Shown here one piece after another: positions 8,364 to 15,332 of a stretch of 55,348 nt of DNA; position 1 is the stretch's first letter, and every line of letters starts with the position of its first letter. Made by a program: the position numbers and the translations under genes. Origin of the DNA: Lentzea aerocolonigenes (GTDB taxonomy: Bacteria; Actinomycetota; Actinomycetes; Mycobacteriales; Pseudonocardiaceae); contig NZ_JYJG01000125.1 of the NCBI RefSeq assembly GCF_000955955.1, positions 1-55,348 on the forward strand. Reading direction: 5' to 3'. The notes under the pieces are model-generated. The model saw nothing but the letters and a program-made list of their open reading frames with translations. It did no database searches and was not told where the DNA came from.

Positions 8364-9206
8364 CTAGAGCTCGGCGGCGGCCTCGGCGATGAGCTCCAGC
8401 GACTCCCCCTCACCCAGTGCGAGCTGACGCAGCCCCGCGAACCGCTGCGCACACTCCTCGGTCAACGCGGGATCCTCGACGTACTCGCCCCTGATGAACG
8501 TCTCCAGATACGCCACGTCGTTGTGCTGCCGGTGCGGGAAGCTCAGCAACGTGAACGGCGACCCCATCGCCGGATACGCCCCGGCACCGCGCGGCACGAC
8601 CCGGAGCGACACCGTCGGCTGCTCGCTGACCTCCATCAGGTGCAGCAGCTGGGCCTTCATCACCCGCGGCCCGCCGACCACCTGCCGCAGCACCGCTTCC
8701 GGGAACACCGCCTGCACGGTCAGCGGGTCCTTGTCACCGAGCCGCGTCGACCACGCCTCCCGCGCCATCGCGAGCCGCGCCGTCCGCACCGGATCATCGG
8801 TCTGCATCGCCGCGTGCGTGTAGCCGGCGAGTTGAAACACCGAAGGCACCAGATCCGTCGTGAACACCCGCAGCAACGTCGACTCGAACACGAGATTCGC
8901 GAAGTCCGCCGCCGGATCAAAACCGACACCACAACCCAGCGCGCGCGTACGGACCTGTTCCGCGTACTGCGCGCGCAACACCACCGCTTGCCATTCCGCA
9001 GTCGGCACCTTGTAGACGTAACCGAGCGCCATGATGTCCACGGCCGCCGACGGCTGCACCGCGTTCTCCATCATGGACAGCTTGGCGCTGCTGAAACCCA
9101 CGCGCTGACCGGCCTCGGTGAGGCTGAGCTCCCGCTCGGCGCGCCACCCGGCCAGCTGCCGCCCGATCGCGCGTTCGAGCGCCGTGGCCCGGAAATCCTT
9201 CGGCAT
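8364..9206 (-). CDS. XRE-family regulator with DUF5753 domain
   Basis: 280 residues from the ATG at 9206; a GTG at 9236 is also possible and neither has a clear Shine-Dalgarno sequence. The N-terminal helix-turn-helix (about residues 15-70: RQLAGWRAERELSLTEAGQRVGFSSAKLSMMENA, key part GFSSAKLSMME) is followed by a DUF5753-type domain ending in the common DVAYLETF...YVEDP pattern. This is one of the most abundant regulator types in filamentous actinomycetes (BldB/WhiJ-associated). It lies downstream of the NB-ARC gene on the same strand, with 119 bp and a cluster of GCGTT/AACGC half-sites in between that may be its own operator. Confidence 0.88.
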   Translation of the reverse strand: MPKDFRATALERAIGRQLAGWRAERELSLTEAGQRVGFSSAKLSMMENAVQPSAAVDIMALGYVYKVPTAEWQAVVLRAQYAEQVRTRALGCGVGFDPAADFANLVFESTLLRVFTTDLVPSVFQLAGYTHAAMQTDDPVRTARLAMAREAWSTRLGDKDPLTVQAVFPEAVLRQVVGGPRVMKAQLLHLMEVSEQPTVSLRVVPRGAGAYPAMGSPFTLLSFPHRQHNDVAYLETFIRGEYVEDPALTEECAQRFAGLRQLALGEGESLELIAEAAAEL

Positions 9207-9302
9207 GAGACGAAGGATATGACCAATTCGGATCACCGAAAGGGACCACCCGCTGTGGACAACCCTTTACCGCAGGCTTTTCCCGTTTATCCGAGCTTTA
9301 TC

Positions 9303-9333
9303 GCGTTAAACGCACTAACGCATTGTTAGCGTT
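9303..9333. repeat. Cluster of GCGTT/AACGC half-sites (possible operator)
   Basis: GCGTTAAACGC (9303-9313) is a perfect palindrome, and AACGC (9317-9321) faces GCGTT (9329-9333) across 7 bp, with CTAAC/GTTAG nested inside. Four half-sites within 31 bp are unusual. The cluster lies about 100 bp upstream of the XRE-DUF5753 start and overlaps the last codons of the NB-ARC gene. Autoregulation by the XRE protein is a guess. Confidence 0.4.
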
Positions 9334-10078
9334 TCGTGCGCGCATGGGCACGCACGAGCTCATGGAACCTGAACGCGTCGCCGACCTCCGTCAGCAACGA
9401 CTTCTCGACCAGGTCGTCCAGCGCGTCCTCGACGTCACAGTCGGCCTCCCCTGCGATCGCCGCCGCCACCGGCACGTCGAACGGGCCGGGCTCCCACGCG
9501 CAGAGCCGGTACAGCCGCGCCTGCCGTTCCGGAAGCTCCACATAGGACAGATCGAGCAACGCGTCGAGCCTCGGGTCGTCCACGAGCGGTTCGACGTCGA
9601 TCTCTTGAGCTTGCTCCAGGTTCAGCCGCTCCCGCGAGGTCACGAGCACGGTCCCGGACGCGGGCAGCAGCGGCGTCACCTGCTCGGCGGAGTCCGCGTT
9701 GTCCAGCAACAGGGTGAACTGCCTTCTCATCGCGAGACTGCGGAACACCGCCGCCCTCTCGGCGGCCGGCACCTCGATCAGCCCGAACGAGCGCAGCACG
9801 TCCGCGATCGGCTCGCGCGTGGCCAGGTCGACGTACAGCTGGTCGCCGGATCCCCTGTCCTGCAACCACTTCAGCGCCAGCGCGGTCTTCCCCACCCCGC
9901 CGGGCCCGCTCAGCACCGTCACCCCGCCGGCCCTGATCGCGGAGAGCTCCTCACCCCTGCCCACGAAGTGCCGCGGCGCCCTCGGAGGGCGAAACTGCGG
10001 CGGGACTTCGTTCCTACCTCTGTACCTGATCGCGCCTGTGGTGGTCTCAGAAGTGCTCACGGTCAACACGTCACCCAT
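9326..10078 (-). CDS. Stand-alone NB-ARC (STAND) ATPase
   Basis: 250 residues from the ATG at 10078 (GGGAGG 7 nt upstream). The protein is essentially only the NB-ARC core of an AfsR-type regulator: RHFVGRGEELSAI entry motif, Walker A VLSGPGGVGKTALALKWL, Walker B-like FTLLLDNAD, sensor VLVTSRERL, a winged-helix section, and it ends with FHELVRAHARTKR. In AfsR relatives FHELVRAHA is where the TPR array begins, so the TPRs are missing, and so is the SARP DNA-binding domain at the front. It could be a truncated remnant or a free-standing nucleotide switch needing a partner. The lipoprotein gene lies 49 bp upstream on the same strand. Confidence 0.85.
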   Translation of the reverse strand: MGDVLTVSTSETTTGAIRYRGRNEVPPQFRPPRAPRHFVGRGEELSAIRAGGVTVLSGPGGVGKTALALKWLQDRGSGDQLYVDLATREPIADVLRSFGLIEVPAAERAAVFRSLAMRRQFTLLLDNADSAEQVTPLLPASGTVLVTSRERLNLEQAQEIDVEPLVDDPRLDALLDLSYVELPERQARLYRLCAWEPGPFDVPVAAAIAGEADCDVEDALDDLVEKSLLTEVGDAFRFHELVRAHARTKR

Positions 10079-10127
10079 ACCCGTACCTCCCCAACACGTT
10101 GAAGCTACGGGCTTTCGTCGTCTTGCG

Positions 10128-10448
10128 TCAGACGGCCATCGAGTGATCGCACGCGAGTGCGGCACCCGTGGTCGAGGTCGCGGACCGCACCTCACGCCCG
10201 TTGATGATGATCTTGCACGTGAGTTCGCCGTGCACTCCCTCCGCCCGGATCAGGACCCGCCCCTCGCGCGCCCCCACGCGCTCGAAGGGCAGGTCGGGGT
10301 TGCGCAGCGTCCGTTCCTCGTCACCGGGAAACGAGTAGGTCAGGCGGTCCGTCGTGCCTGATCCCTCGACCACCACGCGGATGTCGGGCACTGCCGCACA
10401 GCCGGCCGAACCGACCAGCAGCAGGCCCACCAGTAAGGCGCTCTTCAT
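10128..10448 (-). CDS. Small MmpS-like lipoprotein
   Basis: 106 residues. A lipoprotein signal (MKSALLVGLLLVGSAGC, Cys at 17) is followed by a compact beta domain: VVVEGSGTTDRLTYSFPG, LPFERVGAREGRVLIRAEG, GELTCKIIINGREV and GAALACDH. The pattern (a G-x-G strand, a charged middle, a T-C-[KR]-I strand with a G in the turn, and a late Cys) resembles the extracytoplasmic domain of MmpS-family transport accessory proteins, although no MmpL lies nearby. The two later cysteines could form a disulphide. It is expected on the outer face of the membrane. The similarity was judged by eye, so the family call is moderate. Confidence 0.6.
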   Translation of the reverse strand: MKSALLVGLLLVGSAGCAAVPDIRVVVEGSGTTDRLTYSFPGDEERTLRNPDLPFERVGAREGRVLIRAEGVHGELTCKIIINGREVRSATSTTGAALACDHSMAV

Positions 10449-10514
10449 GGCGGGAACGGTAGGAACCGGGAACCTCCGCCGGCATCAGCCTGAAGGCTCG
10501 AGAGATATCAGCCG

Positions 10515-10769
10515 TTAGATGGACAACCCGAGACGCCTCAGGGTCTCCTCGACGCGAAGCCGCTCGATCTCGCGGTCCATGCCTTCTGGCAACGAACGCA
10601 GCCGATGCTCGACCTCCAAGGCAGCGCATGCCTGCACGAGCAGCGCGTCGTAGGCCTGACGAGCCGCGAACTTCTTGACCGCCGAGACTCCCGGTTCGAA
10701 GCCTGCCAGCGTCCGGCGCACTCGACGGAGGTCGGCCGCGATTCGTTCGATCGGCCGATGCTCGGCCAC
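10515..10769 (-). CDS. Small helical protein downstream of the PucR regulator
   Basis: 84 residues from the GTG at 10769, starting 2 bp after the PucR stop, so it is very likely co-transcribed and coupled. The sequence is almost all amphipathic helix: RPIERIAADLRRVRRTLAGF, KKFAARQAYDALLVQACAAL and EIERLRVEETLRRLGLSI. No domain was recognised and no metal or catalytic motif is visible. A longer reading frame extends upstream inside pucR but is out of frame with it and unsupported. It may be a partner of the regulator, or an unrelated conserved small protein. Confidence 0.65.
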   Translation of the reverse strand: MAEHRPIERIAADLRRVRRTLAGFEPGVSAVKKFAARQAYDALLVQACAALEVEHRLRSLPEGMDREIERLRVEETLRRLGLSI

Positions 10770-10771
10770 CG

Positions 10772-12211
10772 CTATCCCGCCTGCAACGCCAGGAAGAGGT
10801 CCACGCGGGCCTCGAACTCGGCCAGGTCGACGCCGAGCAACTCCTCCACCCGCCCCACCCGGTATCGCAAGGTGTTCACGTGGACGTGCAGTTTGCCGGC
10901 CGCCGCCGTCCACGAGCCGGAACAGTCCAGGAACACCTTCAACGTCCCCACGAGATCCGAACCGTGCTCGGAGTCGTAGTCGAGCACCGGGCCGAGGAGC
11001 CGGCGGCGCAACGACGTCCGCAGCTCCTCCGGCACACCCGCGAGCAGCAGCTGGTGCAGCGCGATCTCCTCGCCCGCCACCACACACGTGCGACCACCAC
11101 GCCGTTCGCCCAAACGACGCGCGTGCGCCGCCTCCTCCGCAGCGCCACGCAGTCCACGCCACTCGACCGGCGAGCTGATGCCGACCAGCACGCGCGACGA
11201 CCCGAGCCCCGGCTCCATCACCCGGATCGCCTCGCGCACGTCGTCCGGCATCGAGTCGCCGGCCTTCGCCACGGCGTACACCGTGTCACCCACAGGCGTC
11301 ACCAAAGCTTGAGGCAGGGTCTCCTCGATCACCGCGGCCGCCAGCTCGGTCCGTTGATCCGATGTCACCGCACTGATCACCCGGAGCCGGGTGTTCTCCA
11401 GCCCGGCAGCCGCCAGTCGCGACTCCACGTCAGCCGACCCGCTCAACACCGCGGCCACCAACGGCCCGGCGGTCCGGTTCTCGATCTGACGGCCCTGCGC
11501 CTGCCTCAGTCGCTCCAGGCCGACCAGCGAAGCGAGCTCCGCGGCGGCCTCCTGCTGCGGCTCCCCGCCCACGACGAGGATCCAGCTGGTGAGCCGGTTG
11601 CCGCCGCGTTCGGACACGGGCACGAGGGTCATCCCCCGCACGGTCCTGGGCAGCCGGTCGGCCTGCAGGAACTCCTTCACCAGCGTCACGCGATCAGGCA
11701 GCTCCCCGCCGGCGACCACGCGTCCGGTCGTCGAGAGCACCCAGCACGGCGCGCTCAGCTCGTGCCCGCCCGCCAGCAACAACGCGGGCAGCCCGGAGCC
11801 CTCCGCCACGACGTTCAGCAGACGACGGTGGCGCGACAGCCCCACCAGTTCCATCGAGACGCGCTCGGTGATCGTCGCGAACGAGAGGTCGACCGGCACT
11901 TCCAGCAACGGCACGTGGTGGCGTTCGCAGGCGTCGACGAGGTCCGGAGGCAACTCCCGGTTCTCGGTCTCGGAAGCAGCCAGCCCGGCCACGCGGGCGG
12001 AGGCGAGAGAGCGGACGAACGTCTCGGAGTCCTGCGGGCCGTGGTGCCAGAGCAGGCCGGACAGCACGAGCTCCCCGCCGGACAGGTACCGGCTGGGGTC
12101 GGGCAGCTCCGTTCCGTACACGCGGGTGACCGTGCGGTCGAGCTGGTCCTCACCGGTGTGCAGGCTCAGGCGCAGTTCCGGCATCTGCAGCAACGTCCGC
12201 AGCAACAACAT
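10772..12211 (-). CDS. PucR-family transcriptional regulator of purine catabolism
   Basis: 479 residues. An N-terminal PucR domain (about residues 8-125, starting MPELRLSLHTGEDQLDR and containing YLSGGELVLSGL) is followed by a GGDEF-like degenerate middle and a C-terminal HTH_30 domain (DCSGSWTAAAGKLHVHVNTLRYRVGRVEELLG; key part HVHVNTLRYRVGRVEELLG). PucR in Bacillus subtilis controls purine degradation genes in response to allantoin-type intermediates. Here the gene is divergent from a complete xanthine dehydrogenase/HIU hydrolase operon, which strongly supports the same role. Its promoter and the operon's must share the 139 bp between 12212 and 12350. It is followed immediately by an 84-residue gene. 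Confidence 0.92.
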   Translation of the reverse strand: MLLLRTLLQMPELRLSLHTGEDQLDRTVTRVYGTELPDPSRYLSGGELVLSGLLWHHGPQDSETFVRSLASARVAGLAASETENRELPPDLVDACERHHVPLLEVPVDLSFATITERVSMELVGLSRHRRLLNVVAEGSGLPALLLAGGHELSAPCWVLSTTGRVVAGGELPDRVTLVKEFLQADRLPRTVRGMTLVPVSERGGNRLTSWILVVGGEPQQEAAAELASLVGLERLRQAQGRQIENRTAGPLVAAVLSGSADVESRLAAAGLENTRLRVISAVTSDQRTELAAAVIEETLPQALVTPVGDTVYAVAKAGDSMPDDVREAIRVMEPGLGSSRVLVGISSPVEWRGLRGAAEEAAHARRLGERRGGRTCVVAGEEIALHQLLLAGVPEELRTSLRRRLLGPVLDYDSEHGSDLVGTLKVFLDCSGSWTAAAGKLHVHVNTLRYRVGRVEELLGVDLAEFEARVDLFLALQAG

Positions 12212-12350
12212 GGCTGGTCACTTTCGTCCATTCGTGTTTGTAGGAAAGCACAAATTCGTTACGTGTAGGAGCCTGCTGATTCATGCGTCCCGCCGTAGAG
12301 GTTCGGACCTGTGGCTATGTGTACTGGCTCACAACCAGATGGGAGGGCGA
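12212..12350. promoter_or_regulatory. Divergent control region between pucR-like gene and purine operon
   Basis: 139 bp without a gene. It is less GC-rich than its surroundings and contains TTTGT (12236-12240) facing ACAAA (about 12249-12253), flanked by repeated ATTCGT elements. A regulator site here would control both directions. I could not match it to the Bacillus PucR box. An ATG at 12339 is in frame with uraH but lies ahead of the Shine-Dalgarno sequence, so it is not the start. Confidence 0.4.
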
Positions 12351-12653
12351 GTGACGATCTCCACGCACGTGCTGGACGCGGCACGCGGCAGGCCGTTCGC
12401 GGGCATCACCGTGTCGTTGCAGCGCCGCGACGGGACCGAAGTGTGTTCCGCTGAGACGAACGCCGATGGCCGGATCACCGGATGGGGTGAAGGCTTGGCT
12501 GCGGGGGTGTACCGGCTGGTCTTCGACACGTCGGAGGCGGCGCCGTTCTTCCCCGAGGTCGTGCTCACCTTCGACTACTCCGATCCGGCGCAGCACTACC
12601 ACGTGCCGTTGCTGCTGTCGCCGTTCGCCTACTCCACCTACCGAGGTAGCTGA
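12351..12653 (+). CDS. uraH: 5-hydroxyisourate hydrolase
   Basis: 100 residues from the GTG at 12351, chosen because GGAGG lies 4-5 nt upstream and the product then opens with the family's own MTISTHVLD. It hydrolyses 5-hydroxyisourate, the product of urate oxidation, to OHCU on the way to allantoin. The transthyretin-like fold signatures are present: STHVLDAARGRPFAG at the start, with the catalytic His, and the C-terminal YSTYRGS tetrapeptide that separates HIU hydrolases from transthyretin. It is the first gene of the purine operon, with only 2 bp to the next gene. Urate oxidase and OHCU decarboxylase are not in the window. Confidence 0.95.
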   Translation: MTISTHVLDAARGRPFAGITVSLQRRDGTEVCSAETNADGRITGWGEGLAAGVYRLVFDTSEAAPFFPEVVLTFDYSDPAQHYHVPLLLSPFAYSTYRGS

Positions 12654-12655
12654 CG

Positions 12656-13516
12656 ATGGACTTCCTTCGACCGGAAACGCTTGCGGAGGCGTTGGAGCTG
12701 AAGGCTTCAAGGCCGGATGCCGTGCCGATCGCCGGCGGCACGGACGTCATGGTGGAGCTCAACTACGACCACCGCCGTCCGGCCGCACTGCTCGACCTCA
12801 CGCGCATCGCCGAGCTCCGCGAGTGGACGCCAGGCCTGCGGGTCGGTGCCGGCGTGCCGTACGTGCGGATCATCGACGAGCTGGGTGCGGAACTGCCCGG
12901 CCTGGCCATGGCCTCGCGAACGGTCGGGTCGCCGCAGATCCGCAACCGCGGCACGGTGGGCGGCAACCTGGGCGCGGCCTCGCCCGCCGGGGACACGCAC
13001 CCGGTGCTGCTGGCGTCCGGCGCGGTCATCGAGGTGGCCTCCGTGCGGGGGACGCGGATGATCCCGGCTGCCGACTTCTACCTGGGGGTCAAGCGCAACG
13101 CGCTGGAGCCGGACGAACTGATCGTGGCGGTGCACCTCGCGCCTGCCAAGGGGCCACAACAGTTCTCCAAGGTCGGCACGCGCAACGCGATGGTGATCGC
13201 GGTGTGCTCGTTCGCGATCTCGCTGTTCCCCGAGGAGAACCGGGTCGGCGCGGCCGTTGGTTCTGCCGCCCCGACGCCGCGCCGGGCGCACCAGGCCGAG
13301 GAGTTCCTGGCTTCCGCGCTCGACTTCTCGGCGCCCAAGCCGTTGCTGGACTCGGTGAAGCGCGAGTTCGGTGAGCTGGTCTCGCAAGCCGCTTCACCGA
13401 TCGACGACGTGCGCGGGTCGGCGGCGTATCGCAAGCACGCATTGGCAGTGATGGCTCGCAGGACGCTTGGTTGGGCCTGGCAGGAACTTCTCGACGGGGA
13501 GCAGCAATGCGCGTGA
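12656..13516 (+). CDS. Xanthine dehydrogenase, FAD-binding subunit
   Basis: 286 residues, the CoxM/XdhB-type medium subunit. The FAD-binding fold shows VPIAGGTDVMVELN near residue 24 and the second flavin motif SPQIRNRGTVGGNLGAASPAGD (key part IRNRGTVGGNL), followed by the CO-dehydrogenase flavoprotein C-terminal domain. It passes electrons from the iron-sulphur clusters to NAD+ or another acceptor. The gene starts 2 bp after uraH and overlaps the iron-sulphur subunit gene by 10 bp. Length is normal. Subunit naming differs between organisms, so no symbol is given. Confidence 0.94.
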   Translation: MDFLRPETLAEALELKASRPDAVPIAGGTDVMVELNYDHRRPAALLDLTRIAELREWTPGLRVGAGVPYVRIIDELGAELPGLAMASRTVGSPQIRNRGTVGGNLGAASPAGDTHPVLLASGAVIEVASVRGTRMIPAADFYLGVKRNALEPDELIVAVHLAPAKGPQQFSKVGTRNAMVIAVCSFAISLFPEENRVGAAVGSAAPTPRRAHQAEEFLASALDFSAPKPLLDSVKREFGELVSQAASPIDDVRGSAAYRKHALAVMARRTLGWAWQELLDGEQQCA

Positions 13517-13968
13517 ATGTCACAGTCAACGGCGAGCAACGCCAGGCCGACGACGTGTGGGAAGGCGAGTCGCTGCTGTTCATGCTGCGCGAGCGGCTCG
13601 GGCTGCCCGGCTCGAAGAACGCCTGCGAGCAGGGCGAGTGCGGTTCCTGCACGGTGTACCTGGACGACGTGCCGGTGTGCGCGTGCCTGGTCGCGGCCGG
13701 TCAGGCGCAGGACCGTTCCGTGCGGACGGTCGAGGGGCTCGCTGACGGCGACTCGCTGGACCCGGTGCAGGAGGCGTTCGTCGAGGCGGGCGCGGTGCAG
13801 TGCGGGTTCTGCACGCCCGGCCTGGTCGTGCAGGCGCACGATCTGCTCGACCGCGTGCCGAACCCCTCCGACCCGGAGATTCGCGAGGCGCTCGCCGGAA
13901 ACCTGTGCCGCTGCACGGGTTACGAGAAGATCCTGGACGCCGTGCGATTGGCGGCCTCGCGCCGATGA
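13507..13968 (+). CDS. Xanthine dehydrogenase, 2Fe-2S subunit
   Basis: 153 residues from the ATG at 13507, which follows GGGAGCAGCA; earlier in-frame starts would extend further into the FAD-subunit gene and add nothing conserved. Both cluster motifs are present: the plant-ferredoxin type CEQGECGSC with a following C (about residues 39-59), and the second cluster QCGFCTPG plus NLCRCTGY. It relays electrons between the molybdenum centre and FAD. The overlap with the amidohydrolase gene (ATGA at 13965-13968) implies coupled translation of an enzyme subunit with a deaminase, which is notable because the molybdenum subunit comes only afterwards. Confidence 0.95.
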   Translation: MRVNVTVNGEQRQADDVWEGESLLFMLRERLGLPGSKNACEQGECGSCTVYLDDVPVCACLVAAGQAQDRSVRTVEGLADGDSLDPVQEAFVEAGAVQCGFCTPGLVVQAHDLLDRVPNPSDPEIREALAGNLCRCTGYEKILDAVRLAASRR

Positions 13969-15332
13969 TCGTCCTCGACCGCTGTGCGGTGTCCACTGTG
14001 GATTCGATGTCTCCTCATTTGGCTGGAACCGAGCACGCTTCCGGTCACGTCGTCGTCGACAACGGCCGGATCGTCTCGGTCGGTTCGGGGCCGGCGCCTC
14101 GCCCCTACGAGTCGCACACCTACGTCGACGCGTCGTCGTGCCTGGTCACGCCTGGGTTCATCAACACGCATCACCACCTCTACCAGTGGGCGACGCGTGG
14201 ACTGGCGCAGGACGCGACGCTGTTCGAGTGGCTGACCACGCTGTACCCGGTGTGGCGCGGGCTCGACGACACCGTCACGCACGCCGCCGCGTCCGCCGGG
14301 CTCGCGAAGCTGGCGTTGACGGGCTGCACCCTGGCCGCCGACCACCACTACGTCTTCCCTTCTGCCGGCGGCGATGTGTTCAACGCGCTGGTGTCGGCGG
14401 GGCGCCGGGTCGGGATCCGGCTGGAAGCGATCCGCGGGTCGATGGACCGGGGGCAATCTGATGGCGGGCTGCCGCCGGACAACCTGGTCGAGGACACCGA
14501 AGCCGCGTTGATCGCGACCGAGCAGGCCATCGGCGACTACCACTCGACCGCGGACGACGCGCTGATTCGCGTGGCCGTCGGGCCTTGCTCGCCGTTCTCG
14601 GTGTCGCGTGAGCTGATGACCGGGGCTGCTTCTTTGGCGCGCCGTCACGGCGTTCGGCTGCACACGCACCTCGCCGAGACTCTCGACGAAGAAGAGCAGT
14701 GCTTGGCGGAGAACGGTTGTACGCCGACCGAGTACGCCGAGCAGCTCGGCTGGCTGGGCTCGGACGTGTGGCTCGCGCACACCGTGCACCTGTCGTCGGA
14801 CGCGGTGAAGCGCCTTGGAGCCACCTCGACGGGTTCCGCGCACTGCCCGACGTCCAACGGGCGGCTCGGTACCGGCATCGCGCCCGTTCGCGATCTGCTG
14901 GACGCCGGTGCACCGGTCGGGCTCGGGGTCGACGGCGCCGCGTCCAATGAGGACGGTGGGCTGGTCGTCGAGCTGCGGGCCGCGTTGCACCAGGCTCGTC
15001 AGCGGGGCGGGCCGCGAGCGTTGGACGTCCGGCAGGCGTTGTGGATGGCCACGATGGGTGGCGCGCGGTGCCTCGGCCGGGACGACTCGCTGGGCTCAAT
15101 CGAGCCGGGCAAGGTCGCCGACCTCGCGGTCTGGGATCTGTCCGGAATGGACTACGCGGGAATCGCGGACCCGGTCGCGGCACTGGTTCTGGGCACTCCC
15201 CCGCCGTTGAAACTGTTGATCGTCGGCGGTCAGGTCGTCGTGCGGGACGGGGTTCTGCAGACGGCGTCGACCGACGAGCTGGCCCGTGAGCTTTCCTCGG
15301 CCAGCGCCAAGCTTCAGGAGGCAGCGCGATGA
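13965..15332 (+). CDS. Amidohydrolase, probable 8-oxoguanine deaminase
   Basis: 455 residues, amidohydrolase superfamily (TrzN/AtzB/guanine deaminase branch). Metal and active-site motifs in order: HxH within FINTHHHLYQW (His69, His71), HTHLAETLDEEEQ, HTVHLS, and the aspartate in GLGVDGAASNEDG. The NxHHHLYQ plus CTLAADHHYVFP pattern is what I associate with 8-oxoguanine deaminases, which turn 8-oxoguanine directly into urate. The setting, inside a xanthine dehydrogenase operon and coupled to both neighbours by ATGA overlaps, supports a purine substrate. Guanine deaminase or an aminohydrolase for another N-heterocycle remains possible. Cytosolic. Confidence 0.85.
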   Translation: MIVLDRCAVSTVDSMSPHLAGTEHASGHVVVDNGRIVSVGSGPAPRPYESHTYVDASSCLVTPGFINTHHHLYQWATRGLAQDATLFEWLTTLYPVWRGLDDTVTHAAASAGLAKLALTGCTLAADHHYVFPSAGGDVFNALVSAGRRVGIRLEAIRGSMDRGQSDGGLPPDNLVEDTEAALIATEQAIGDYHSTADDALIRVAVGPCSPFSVSRELMTGAASLARRHGVRLHTHLAETLDEEEQCLAENGCTPTEYAEQLGWLGSDVWLAHTVHLSSDAVKRLGATSTGSAHCPTSNGRLGTGIAPVRDLLDAGAPVGLGVDGAASNEDGGLVVELRAALHQARQRGGPRALDVRQALWMATMGGARCLGRDDSLGSIEPGKVADLAVWDLSGMDYAGIADPVAALVLGTPPPLKLLIVGGQVVVRDGVLQTASTDELARELSSASAKLQEAAR

